Source: Syngnathus acus (taxonomy: Eukaryota; Chordata; Actinopteri; Syngnathiformes; Syngnathidae). Taken from it: a DNA stretch of 64,000 nt. The stretch is taken from NCBI RefSeq assembly GCF_901709675.1, contig NC_051096.1, positions 5,855,001-5,919,000 on the forward strand. Direction: 5' to 3'. This document shows positions 12,401 to 27,520 of this stretch, in pieces. Every line of letters begins with the position of its first letter. The first letter of the stretch is position 1. The position numbers and the translations under genes were made by a program. Below the pieces are notes generated by a model, which was not told the origin of the DNA, ran no database searches, and saw only the letters and a program-made list of their open reading frames with translations.

Positions 12401-14844
12401 AAATTTATTTGAAGGAGATGTTCTGTGTTTTGTGGATTTGCTTTTATTCCATTTTTGTTTTCTCATATTTTTTTCATTTTTTTTTTTCATGTGTCTCATC
12501 ATGTTATTGTGTGCAGGTGAACCTGGTGCCTTGCATCAACCAATCAGTTCTCTCAACCAGGTGACCTGCCAAGGTGTAGTTTGTTAGTTTGACAGGTGCT
12601 TGTATATAAGCATGCTACTTTCGCTCTGTTCTTCTTATTTCTTTGTGTATACTGCCACATATCATGTTTTTTTGTTTTGACTTTTATCCTACTGTCCATT
12701 TGTATCTTTAAGTGTTGCGTTTGAACTTTAGTTTACTAGTTGCCAGTGTCATCTTTTTTTTTTTTTTGTCACATTCCCAAGTCATAGAGTATTTTGTTTG
12801 TAACTTTGAATTTTACTTTTGGACTTTGATTTTGTATTTTTTTTAAATCCATGTACCTAGTTAATGTTTTTTTTAATTTTATTATTACTTTAAGATTAGG
12901 GTGTTGAGTTTTATCCCAGCATTTGTCTGTAACTTTGAATTTTACTTTTGGGCTTTGATTTTGTATTTTCTTTTTAGTTAAGGTTTTTTTTAAAAATTAT
13001 TTTAAGATTTAATTCCCATGTACCCTTTCCAACTGAGCTGTATCAAATCCCACCAAATGGACAATTCCAATTTAAAATGAACCATCACTGAATCTTCCCA
13101 CACCATCTAACTATTCTCATCCATTCCTGCTGACAAAAAATGCGTTGACGTTAAAACCTTCCGAACGTGCCTGAAGGCACGAAACCTTCGCGGTGGCCGA
13201 GGAAGCATGAGTGTGTCTCTCACGCGCACGCACAAATACATGCACGCGCACACACAGTGCAGTTGCCATGGTGAGATGCAAAAAGGAGGAGAGAAGCAAA
13301 GAGTGCAATAGAGGAAACAGAGAATCCACTGTGTGCTCCTACTGCTGCTCTTGTTTTTTAATCAATTGGCCCGACTCAATCTAAGTGATGTCTGCCAACT
13401 TCAGCTCTGGAGGGAAAAAATCAAAAGTAATGAAAGTCTTGTTCCACCGAAACCAATTCCAATTGACTCAAACTATTTCTTTTCATGCTGGTATTTGCCA
13501 ATCTGGTCTCAAACGTCGCCTCCTGTTAGCAGCTTGCAGTCTTAGCCATCTATGAGAACTAAACGGAGCAAATTGAATTCACTGCTTTGCTGTTGGCTTT
13601 TCTTTGAAACTGCCACTCTGTCTTCACCTTCTATTGTCACCATGGTAACGGGTTTGACTAGCGATACAGCACACCGGGTCGAGGCACAATCAATCAAACA
13701 AACATGGTGCATCAGCAATTAGCTGTTATGCTGCATGCAAATGAAATGTTGTATTTTTCCCGACACTTCACATGCTTTGCAGCGACACAAAAGACAGATG
13801 GACCTCACAGTGCGACTTCACGCACACAGAAAAAACCACAAGATGCTAGTGTGGATTGTTGCCATAAACGCCACCATCAAAGATGACGTGCTTTTGCATG
13901 CCAGCGTGATGCTGGTCATATTTTTGCCACTTTTAAAATCCTGATCTTAATGTGACCTAAATTGAAACGCTTTCCTCTAGGTCTAAACTCTAGTTGCACT
14001 CACATTAAGATCATTTCAATTTTTCAGCTGCCACATCTCATCATTTTCCCAGAAATGTAGTATTAACATATGACACCACACACATTATGTGTGCTTTTTG
14101 CTCATAATGCTGCAGGGTTAACATTGACGGGGCGCAGTCAGAAAAATGGGTGGGGGTAGGGATGCTACGGTGGGTGCTCGTGCTTGTGAACCCCTGCGAC
14201 CCCGTATGTGTGCACGAGCCGCCTGTTGCTGGGCAGCGGCTGCAAGCTAATACACCCCCCCCTCCACACACACACACACCTTCATCCTCACTACTACAAC
14301 CAAATGCATGGTTGGCTCGCATCCCCTCAAAGTCTCAAGAGATGCAAATGAGTCTGGTCGCTTGCCTCCATGAGGACCTGCTGGAATGCAAATTGCACCA
14401 GTAATTGGCCTTGGCTGGTGCATGTACATCTTTTGTCCGAGTCCCGTACGTGTATGCAGGTGGATGACATCATTTTAAGGATGAACCCATCATGCCATCA
14501 TTTGGAGACCATGTTGAATTCATTTATTTGACAGCAAATTGCACGTACAGCCTAACAACTACTAAACACCTCACAGTTGTCAAATGTGCAAAATGATTTT
14601 TTTTTCCCATCCATTGCGGCCATACTTGCCCTTTCCCCCACCTATGCAAGCCATGCTGCAGGTGCAATGCAATTCACGCAAGAGTGCTTCCATGCCACAC
14701 AGACACAAAGTGCCTGGGTGTGACACGGTTTCATGCATGCATGCGGTGGTCCTTACCGTGAGCGGACAGGGGGATTAGAACCATTGAGATGGTGAGAAGG
14801 ACTTGCCAGGTCCACAAGCGGCTGTCACCGTAATTGCACGCCAT
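6456..14844 (-). CDS. cspg5: Chondroitin sulfate proteoglycan 5 / neuroglycan C
   Basis: Neural type I membrane protein of the neuroglycan C family, which acts at neuronal surfaces in neurite and synapse development. Six coding exons (minus strand): 14844-14757, 11827-11089, 10733-10545, 10447-10285, 8465-8301, 6941-6456; all phases agree, giving 609 residues. Exon 1 encodes a hydrophobic signal peptide (about residues 1-29). The ectodomain carries the conserved acidic stretch WTLSDFYDYLSPDDDL, then a six-cysteine EGF-like module spanning the exon 2/3 junction (ending GTRC), a transmembrane helix (VVVGVASVALLLLFMIVVFF) and a basic juxtamembrane stop (KRLHRLKSENRRLRKR). Exon 5 matches the mammalian cytoplasmic tail near DDPQKHEDPTKS. 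Exon 6 adds about 161 Ser/Pro/His-rich residues that I do not recall in mammals. The only Ser-Gly pair in exon 2, which encodes nearly all of the ectodomain, is RSGPG, so a classical glycosaminoglycan attachment site is not evident. The start ATG precedes the signal peptide. Confidence 0.9.
7937..7951 (+). repeat. Poly-G run in cspg5 intron
   Basis: An uninterrupted run of 15 G within the last cspg5 intron (about 6942-8300). Nothing else gene-like is visible in that intron. Confidence 0.7.
8563..8640 (+). mobile_element. Short MITE-like element, both ends present
   Basis: Left end gatatcaaaagtccacacac and right end ggctgtgtagactttacaaa are roughly inverted to each other (core aaagtctacaca), about 78 bp in total, in a cspg5 intron. 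The end sequence is shared with copies at 4071 and 61831. No coding capacity. Confidence 0.5.
9842..9863 (+). other. G-quadruplex-capable tract in cspg5 intron
   Basis: Successive runs of six or seven G separated by single T or other bases satisfy the G3+N1-7 pattern on the + strand. The cspg5 transcript would carry the C-rich complement. Confidence 0.5.
11828..14756 (-). other. cspg5: cspg5 intron 1, non-coding
   Basis: A 2.9 kb intron between the signal-peptide exon and the main ectodomain exon. It holds AT- and T-rich simple sequence (12270-12980), CA-rich runs near 13200-13260 and 14265-14280, and a consensus X-box at 13636-13649. I see no further exon. Confidence 0.6.
13636..13649 (+). 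promoter_or_regulatory. X-box (RFX factor) motif
   Basis: GTCACCATGGTAAC fits the X-box pattern GTNRCC-N(0-3)-RGYAAC on both halves. It lies in intron 1 of the neural gene cspg5, about 1.2 kb from the start codon, a plausible enhancer position. Confidence 0.45.
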
Positions 14845-15335
14845 ACCCGCCGTAGACGACACGCTGGTTTCTTCCTTTCACGTTCCGCCGCTCAACTCTG
14901 CTCTGATCCTTGTTTTCGGATAATGGACCGGAATACACTGTCGTCATTCAACAGCTTTGGTTCGGGTCCATCGCGTGCCAAGTGGCTGGTCCACTATTCC
15001 ATACGCACTATACTGACGCGTCAGCAACGCTCCTTGTAGTAGTAAATGCGCGCCGCCGGTGGATGGATGGAGCCTCTGCAGAAGCGGTGGGTCCACAGAC
15101 GAGAGCCGGCAGCCTTCCACCTCCGTGCGTGTCAAAGTGGCTGCGCGTGCACGACGCACAAGAGAATTGGTCCGTCAGCCTCAACGCGGTCTGCAAGATG
15201 CACAAGCCTGCGCGTACGAGTTAATCCTCTTACTGTTTTATTGTGCGAAAGGCACCAGACAATAGCATCTGTTCTTGAATCACCTAGTAAGGACTCTGAA
15301 TTTGAAGCCGGGGAAGGTACAGTCCAACTATACTC

Positions 15336-15349
15336 CCAGCAGATGGTGC
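15336..15349 (+). promoter_or_regulatory. CTCF-like motif upstream of the tandem array
   Basis: CCAGCAGATGGTGC differs from the CTCF core CCASYAGRKGGCRS at one position. It has the same orientation as the three repeat-borne sites that follow. Confidence 0.4.
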
Positions 15350-15647
15350 TGTGATTTTTAAAAATTAGTTTTATTAATGGTACCTTGAGATGCGAATTTC
15401 TGTAAAAGGTCGATGCTCATACTGTATTTTAAATCATCTTTCGCCATAAAATAAAAATGCCACTATTGATATCATTATAATTGCATTGTTGCAGTTGACA
15501 AAGTCACTAACAATTGACAATTTTAACATTACGGCACTTAACTGAACTTAAATAATGATTCAATATTTATGTATTGCAAATTAAAGTTATTTAAAATTGA
15601 ATCGAGTCCTAAACGGATGTTGAAAAACAAACCGTTCGAAACTATTT

Positions 15648-15994
15648 AAGTTAAAAATGACATTTTTTCACCTCTACCGCTAGATGGCGCCCGCGTAATA
15701 CGAATGACGATTTTTGCCTTAATTCGAAGGTGTCAAAACCAAAACGGAGCGGTACCTATTCTAAGTTAAAAATGACATTTTTTCACCTCTACCGCTAGAT
15801 GGCGCCCGCGTAATACGAATGACGATTTTTGCCTTAATTCGAAGGTGTCAAAACCAAAACGGAGGGGTACCTATTCTAAGTTAAAAATGACATTTTTTCA
15901 CCTCTACCGCTAGATGGCGCCCGCGTAATACGAATGACGATTTTTGCCTTAATTCGAAGGTGTCAAAACTAAAACGGAGGGGTACTTATTCTAA
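15648..15994 (+). repeat. Three tandem copies of a 115-bp unit with CTCF-like cores
   Basis: The start ttaaaaatgacattttttca recurs at 15651, 15766 and 15881, an exact 115-bp period, and the units differ at only a few bases (for example gagcgg versus gagggg). Each carries CCGCTAGATGGCGC at 15677-15690, 15792-15805 and 15907-15920, one mismatch from the CTCF core consensus, all on the + strand. The array sits between the 5' end of cspg5 and the 3' end of smarcc1. The high identity implies recent duplication or homogenisation. Confidence 0.9.
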
Positions 15995-16706
15995 CGGGTT
16001 GACTTAGTCTTATTATTATTAATAATGATAATAATGATTAATAGCAGCAGACCTCTCACAAAAGCTATGGATGTAAATCAAATGTTTCTCTTCTCTTCCA
16101 AATGAACAAATTGCAATCCAATTCCCTAATAGGGAGGCAATTGATTCAAATCCCTCAGAGTGGAGTGACCCACTTTTCCCCATCAATTGTAATCAAACAC
16201 ACAAAGCAAAACTTCAAATGGTGACTCAAGTGGGTAACTGTTCCATGATGAGAACCTGGCGAAAAGGGAGAGATGGCATGCAGATATGGGCAAGCAAAGC
16301 TGCAGAGTGAAAGAGAAAAAATACTCACTGATGCTCTGCCAAACAGAGCAGAACGAAATTGCTTTTGCGACACACACATGCACACACAAGATTTGCACTC
16401 ATACACATAAATAAGCACATACACATAAATAAGCACATCTTATGTGATCTCCGCATTTTTCTATAAATTAGACGCAAAGACAAGTTGATAACTTATAAAA
16501 ACAACTTTAATGAGTCAAGATAAATCTGAAGATTCCTCAACTCATGGACACAAATATTTCACAGACTTTTTAATGCTTTAAACTCGACTGAATGAGCCAC
16601 TCGCCAAACACACACACACACGCATGCACACAGCATCCAGTCTACAAATAGAACTAGCGGGAAGGTTTTGACCATCAACATCGTTTTTTTTTTTAATCAA
16701 GCGCAC

Positions 16707-16712
16707 TTTATT
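16707..16712 (-). terminator. smarcc1: smarcc1 polyadenylation signal
   Basis: AATAAA on the minus strand 28 bases past the stop codon, indicating a very short 3' UTR. Confidence 0.6.
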
Positions 16713-16739
16713 TGTGTTGAGTTTGAAGCGCCCGTCCGT

Positions 16740-21839
<5,100 letters not shown>

Positions 21840-22505
21840 TGCGAAAATAACCACTGATTAATATGAAACGACAGAACAAAACTGGCTAGCGCGCATGCTA
21901 ACGTCAGTGGATCTCGCGTTATTCCGCGAGATGGCAGATCGAGGTATTCTGCTGTTTGTCCGGTAGAGGGCGATAATGAACATCACCAATCAAAACCTGG
22001 AAAAAGAAAATAGAAGAAAAGGGAGAGGCTTCAAAACAAAACAAGGAAGTACAACGCGGGGTGGAAAATAAATCAAGCTTTAAAGTAGACTAAATGTGCA
22101 TCTCTGGAATTAAATTCTTTTCAAGGAAGACCTGAGTTTTGTGCAGATTCACCTCACAGAGGCAAAGGTATGGAATATTACTCGGGTGGAAAAAAGTTTA
22201 AAAAAATCTGCGTGCAGAGATACAAAGGAGAAAATGACATTACTTTGCACAATTGGAAATACAAGGTTTCTACAAAGTCTCTGCAATTTTAATTGATTAC
22301 TGTTGTGATGTGCTTGGTGCAAATTAATGCACAAATGAAACCAAAATGTACACACTTGATATTGTTCTGATTTCCATAGACTTGTCCACACCAAAATGAC
22401 AGTCCATCAAAAGTTTTTATAAGGATAGTTTTGATGTGATTGCCAATACAAATCTTATGCTATTATAATACTTTCAATCCTTGTCTTTACAGAACCTGAG
22501 ATCCC
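21840..22505. promoter_or_regulatory. Divergent promoter between smarcc1 and aste1
   Basis: The two genes start 666 bp apart on opposite strands. The interval has an inverted pair of TCTCGCG half-sites at 21911-21932, a CTCF-like motif at 21960-21973, and no TATA box close to smarcc1, as usual for housekeeping CpG promoters. A 5' UTR intron of aste1 could lie in the AT-rich right part; its end is not determined. Confidence 0.55.
21911..21932. promoter_or_regulatory. Inverted TCTCGCG half-sites (BANP/Kaiso-type)
   Basis: ATCTCGCG and CGCGAGAT form perfect 8-bp arms around six bases, 72 bp upstream of the smarcc1 start codon. TCTCGCGAGA is a known element bound by BANP at CpG promoters; here the two halves are separated. 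Confidence 0.45.
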
Positions 22506-24974
22506 ATGGGCGTTCATGGTCTTACTACCTTTGTGGAAGGAAACCGACATTTCCTTTTTGATGTGAAACTCAGAGACAGCCGCCTGGTCATCGACGGCAG
22601 CAGTTTGTATTTCAATCTCTACTTGAAACACGGTTTGGACCGACAGCATGGAGGAGAATATGATGCCTTTGCATCCTTAGTCCTTGAGTTCGTCTCTGCC
22701 CTGCGGGCCTGTAATATTGAGCCATATGTGATTCTGGATGGAGGTAAATGAAATTCTTTAAAATCAGATTATAATCTCTATTCCTGTTATCATGTATTTA
22801 CCGTTTCGCACAACTCTTTTCAGGGATTGACCCCAGCAACAAGAAATATCACACTCTGCAGCAACGCCTGCTGTCCAAAATAAAAGAAGCAGAGAATCTC
22901 TCTTATGGCCGCAATGGCTCGGTCCTCCCCATCCTAACAAAGCAGGTCTTCATTGAGGTCCTAAATCAGAATAAGGTCCCCTTGGTCCAAAGTCTTGCGG
23001 AGGCGGACTGGGACATTGCCTGTTTGGCTCACCAATGGAAGTGTCCAGTCCTGAGCAACGACAGTGATTTTTTTATTTTTGACCTGCCAGGTAAAAGAAT
23101 TCCCTCTGAATACAAACAGGTAGTAAAGAATTACAGAGGGTCAAATAAACTGCACTGAATATGTGTATGTTTGTCTCATTATAGGTGGATACATGCCATG
23201 GCAGTTTTTCAACTGGACCAACCTTAACGGGAAAGCATCTTACCGCTACATCCCAACTCGGTGCTACACCACCCAGGCTCTCTGCCGCTTTTACGGGGGA
23301 ATGAATCCGGAGTTACTGCCTCTCTTTGCTGTCCTGGCCGGTAATGATTACGCTACTCCCAAAGAGGCCGAAAGACTCCTCGATATGATAGATAGAACAG
23401 CTGGCAGCCGGCGGAACCATAAATCGTCTTCTTCTCGTGTTGACGTTCTGCTTCGGTGGCTATCTTCCTTCCCGAGTCCGGCGCAGGCCTTGGCAGAAGT
23501 GAAGAGACTCATGGGGGCTAACAGCGGTGGTGGGCTCAGTACACAACTGAAGGCGCTTATGAAGGAGTACCATGTGACCCCTCAAAGCCCCTTTAATTGT
23601 TGGTTCACTGATTTCAAGGTTCCAGAAGGGCACAATCAAACATTACCCAAGGGCTTGTCAGTGGCTGCAACAGGAGCACTTTTGCCAGCCTTAGTGATTG
23701 ATGCTTTGGTCATGCGCAGGGTGCTCCTCAACCCACAGGTGGAGAACAGCAGGCAACCGAGCAGCCACCGTTGCGCCACACCTATTCGCCAAGCTATTTA
23801 TGGGATATTACTACTCGAAGAGAAGCAAATGGAGCCTGTCGGCTTCCAGCAATTGAAAGGACAGGAGGACAGTTTTACCCAGAGAGGTGGCAAAAGTCAA
23901 GCCAGCGTTGCAACCCCACGGCAAGTCTCTCCCGTATGTGTGGAGGAGATTGATCGGCTTAACTTCAACCTGAAGAAAATCCAAGTGGAAGCACAGCGGC
24001 TAAAATCACATTTCCATGTCAATGCCATCTGTGAGGTAACGATTAATACTTGAATTGAGTCATGTCAAAAGGGCTGATGACCTTCTTCTTTCAGGTCACT
24101 GGAATGATGCGTCGTAATGCCATTTGCGAAGTGTTGCGGGTGAATCCGTCTGCGTTGGCTCAGGTTCCCGCCTCCATGTATCTGCCCATTGCAGCCACAA
24201 GCTTCTGGTTGCAGGAGGCTGCACCAAAGCCTTCACAGCTTCACCTCCAGGCTTTGATTTTGGGAATGGTTTACGGAGAGCTGGTTTTGATGGAGAAGAA
24301 TCAAATTTCAAACTATCAAATTCCCGGTTAGTGACAAATGTCATTTGACTTTTATGAACTAGCTCTGCCTGAAGATCTGTTTTGTGGTCCACAATTGCAG
24401 TCCCGAAAGACAATTCGTTCGAGCGCCGCTTGATTCGTCAGCTGGATCAAATTCGTTTGTCTTCGAGAGATGCCATGGATATCGCGGCGGCTCACGGTTT
24501 CAGCCAATGGCAGGCCTGCCTCTGGAGTGCGCAATGTCTGAATCAGCTTTTGTTGCTGCCATTCAATGAAGTCCACTTCTCACAGTAAGAGGAACTATGA
24601 GTCATACACAAAACATATCAAACTGTGGAGTTTTTTTTTTTTTTTTTAATTATTTATTACTGTGTGTTCCTTTAAGCTTATTCAGTGGGAGCATGGTGCA
24701 CAGCGTTCTCAACCTTCTAAAAAAGGGTCATACAGTAGATCAGATGCTGCCCAAGTTTTCGTACGACGTTTACTCCATCCTGCTACACGCCGTGAAGAAC
24801 TGCAGCTTCAAACCTCAGCTTGCTTCAGTGAGAGGCGGCAGGGGGCGAGGTGGCGAGCGGGGGAGAAGAGGAAGAGGAAGAGGACGAGGAGAAGTGGGAG
24901 GAGGAAGAGGACGAGGGAGGAGAGGGACGGAGGGGATAAGCAACCGCTTTGCAGTTTTAGGAATTAATGAGTAA
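22506..24974 (+). CDS. aste1: Asteroid homolog 1, XPG-like nuclease
   Basis: Member of the Asteroid family, related to XPG/FEN1 nucleases; human ASTE1 has been implicated in processing DNA ends during double-strand break repair. Six exons: 22506-22743, 22824-23090, 23185-24035, 24095-24326, 24401-24584, 24677-24974, all in phase, giving 689 residues against about 679 in human. The start MGVHGLTTFV is the XPG-type N-terminus. Acidic catalytic-type motifs are visible: VIDGSSLYFN, YVILDGG, LAEADWDIACLA and LSNDSDFFIFD. The C-terminus is an arginine/glycine-rich tail (about 36 residues, GGRGRGGERGRRGRGRGRG) encoded by purine-rich DNA at 24826-24940. It is divergent from smarcc1 and followed 0.6 kb later by an unrecognised gene on the same strand. 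Confidence 0.93.
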
Positions 24975-25513
24975 GACAAGAATATTATGAAATGATATGT
25001 GACCAAATGAGCGGCAACACATTCCATGGAATTTCCAAAATGCTAAGAAGCAATTTTATAATTGTGTATTCATGAGTCATCATCGTTATCTTCAGCTTCA
25101 GCTTGTGCCTTTTGATCGAAAGAAGAAAAAAAACTACTGTAATCACTTCAAACCGCAGTATTATTAAGATCGTAATATTTTTAACTGATGTATGTTATAT
25201 GAAATTGAGCATGTATTGTAATTCATAGAGTCAATGCCTATGCATTTTTTAAAGTTGTCATTTTAATTTGCAATGTGTACAAAAAACATGATTTCTTTTA
25301 CAATTTTTTAAACAACAGACAAACAAAAGATTATTAAAAGTAAATGTCATTCTCTGTCAAGTCTGTTATCGTGAATTAGCAAAAACAAAATAGTTATGCA
25401 GTTATGTCAAAAACATACTTTTTAGCCAGTTTTGTGCATTTCTACTTTAATGCAGGGTGTGCTGGTGTGTGTACGTAAAAGATAAGAAACATTTTGCAGG
25501 AGTCGCATGACGC

Positions 25514-25525
25514 TGACGTCACGTG
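25514..25525 (+). promoter_or_regulatory. Overlapping CRE and CACGTG box
   Basis: TGACGTCA (25514-25521) overlaps CACGTG (25520-25525), 70 bp before the ATG of the downstream gene. CREB/ATF and USF or MiT/TFE factors recognise such sites; GTCACGTG is also the core of the lysosomal CLEAR element. Confidence 0.45.
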
Positions 25526-25594
25526 GAATGTGGACTCTATTATCTGAAATCATTGACACGAAAACGAAACTGGGAGACGCACGAATTACAGAAA

Positions 25595-26571
25595 ATGCTC
25601 CGTTGCCTCTGCACTTGCTGTCTCCCAAAAGAAAACTCCGACAACGAGGTATGTGATACATTTAACTGAACTGCTACAATGTATTATCTGCCAATCAGGC
25701 TTTAGTAAATTCAATAACAACTATAAAGTTACATTATTGCATTATCAGAGGCAGCCGCTCATGCGGCCCAGTACAACTGAATCACATGGAGTTGAATCTG
25801 CTCGACTAACACGACCAGTAAACGTGGGTATGTCATCCTTAACTCAGAATAGATTACCACATCCTGTCTGGTGAATGTGTGGTTTTGCGATTCTCTGCAA
25901 GATGCACAACACACAGGCAGACTGGTCATGAGGCGGGTATGCGTGCCAGAAACGGATTTGAGGTTTTCCAATGTGGCCGAGACCTTCAATGAGTTGCAGG
26001 AACGTTATGAGTCCATGGTTCGACACATCAGAAACCTGCAGATGAACTGTGGCTGCACACACAATGACCATCTGACTATATCTGAATGCGTGGGCAAGAT
26101 CAGAGAAGAAAACCGTGAGTAGTTTTAGGGAGCTCAGATTATGAGGCCTTTTTTGTGGTTCAACTTCTTATTATTGGTCTCCAAGGAGACAAATTCAAGG
26201 TCTCACTAAAGATGAAGGGCTACGACTTCTCTCTATCTGTGGATCCCGTGGATTCAGACGGAGCCTTGATTCCTCCCACTCTGCGGTTAGTTCAAGAAGA
26301 TCTGAAGTGTGCTTCTGAGAACAGCAAGGCTGCCATATCTAAAGGTGCCATCCTTCAAGAGCTGATTGGATGGCTACTCCGGAGCAAGGATAAAATTGCT
26401 GAACAGGTGAAGAAGGTCGCAGAGACTTACCAGGAGCAAGGAAGACTTAATGAGAACCTGGAAAACAACATGAAGGAAGTGAGTAGGGCGAAGGAGTTGT
26501 CATTGAAATATCGACAACACGCTGAAGAGGTCCTTACCCAAGCAGCTCAGATAGCTGGTGTTCCTCTGTGA
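25595..26571 (+). CDS. Unrecognised coiled-coil protein with cysteine-rich N-terminus
   Basis: I do not recognise this family. Four exons: 25595-25648, 25749-25827, 25902-26114 (or from 25917, also in frame) and 26186-26571, giving 243 residues. The start MLRCLCTCCLPKE packs four cysteines into nine residues and is followed by ERQPLM, a pattern that suggests palmitoylation and a dileucine-type sorting signal (inference). The middle (NVAETFNELQERYESMVRHIRNLQ) and the C-terminal 90 residues (SENSKAAISKGAILQELIGW to QAAQIAGVPL) are predicted long amphipathic helices. There is no signal peptide or transmembrane segment. Splice borders, phase, promoter elements 70 bp upstream and a polyA signal at 26628 support a real gene. 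Confidence 0.8.
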
Positions 26572-26627
26572 ATGAGCAGCACAATGTGCATTAAAAGGTT
26601 TCTTTGTTTTGTGATACCGGTGTGGTC

Positions 26628-26633
26628 AATAAA
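26628..26633 (+). terminator. Polyadenylation signal of the 25.6 kb gene
   Basis: AATAAA 57 bases past the stop codon, followed by AT-rich sequence. Confidence 0.65.
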
Positions 26634-26781
26634 GAAATTAAAATTATATGCAAGACTATTACACTGTCAAAATCAGATATTTATTTATACCTGCACTGCC
26701 ACTGCTATTTTCAAACTCTTCCAACATGCATCATAATAATAAACTGAACAATTGTACATGTTTTTGTACTTCCGCTTATCA

Positions 26782-26795
26782 CCACTAGGTAGCAG
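26782..26795 (+). promoter_or_regulatory. CTCF-like motif
   Basis: CCACTAGGTAGCAG has one mismatch to the CTCF core CCASYAGRKGGCRS. It lies between the coiled-coil gene and fam126a. Confidence 0.3.
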
Positions 26796-27299
26796 TAGAC
26801 ACCCGTTTTATGCAAATTTATTATGCAGAGACTACCTGGGTCAAGAGAAATGTGTTATGGTTATTTTTAACATCCCCGTGGTTAAATATAATCAAGCTTT
26901 AACACCACCGGCCTCAAATGAAGGGAACATCACAGGATGCCGATCATTCCTGAGCACAAAATCAAATGATTACAATGTTTAATCTCCCATTACTGTGAAA
27001 GCATGATTTATTTTCTATTGTTCCTAAATTCATAGTCAAATGACCATGCATCATTTAACAGCTTTAAGAGTAATCAAATAGATTGTTTCTCGGCGTGGAA
27101 TGTTCCACATTTAGTGTATGAAAATTGTAACTTTACAAATTGAAGCACAATACTTTTAAAAGTCATTCATTTGAAATACATATGACAGGTCACTCATGCG
27201 TCTGGAGAGGGATCGCGAATGACAGCTACAACCTACAATGATCGTGGAAATTACCAACACACGAATTCGATTGGCTAAAAGAAATTTGGTAGGCGGGGC

Positions 27300-27520
27300 A
27301 ATGTGACTTCCTATTCGTCTCTCATTGGCCCGCTCGTTCTTTCACTTGTGTTGCGTCTGAGAGCTCCCACTTAAAGATGGTTTGACTGAGGAAAGTAACC
27401 ACGATGAAGAAGCGGGTCTACTGCATTACTGAAGGAAATCAAGCAGTAGGGAAGTGATGCTTATTTCGTTTTGGAACGCAGCAGGACGACACTTGCACGA
27501 TCTTCACTGATAGCATGCCA
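27300..27520 (+). promoter_or_regulatory. fam126a: Probable fam126a promoter and 5' UTR exon
   Basis: A GC-richer interval with an inverted-looking CCAAT region (cattggcccg near 27325) ends in a strong splice donor, cca/GTAAGTGAG, at 27520/27521. The next plausible acceptor on this strand is before the fam126a start exon at 31172. The exact transcription start is not visible. Confidence 0.45.

Larger units (their letters stand above)
14845..16706. other. Spacer between cspg5 5' end and smarcc1 3' end
   Basis: The cspg5 promoter should lie just right of 14844; the GC-rich interval to about 15230 fits that, though no TATA is obvious. The rest is AT-rich apart from the tandem array. No exon is recognised. 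Confidence 0.5.
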
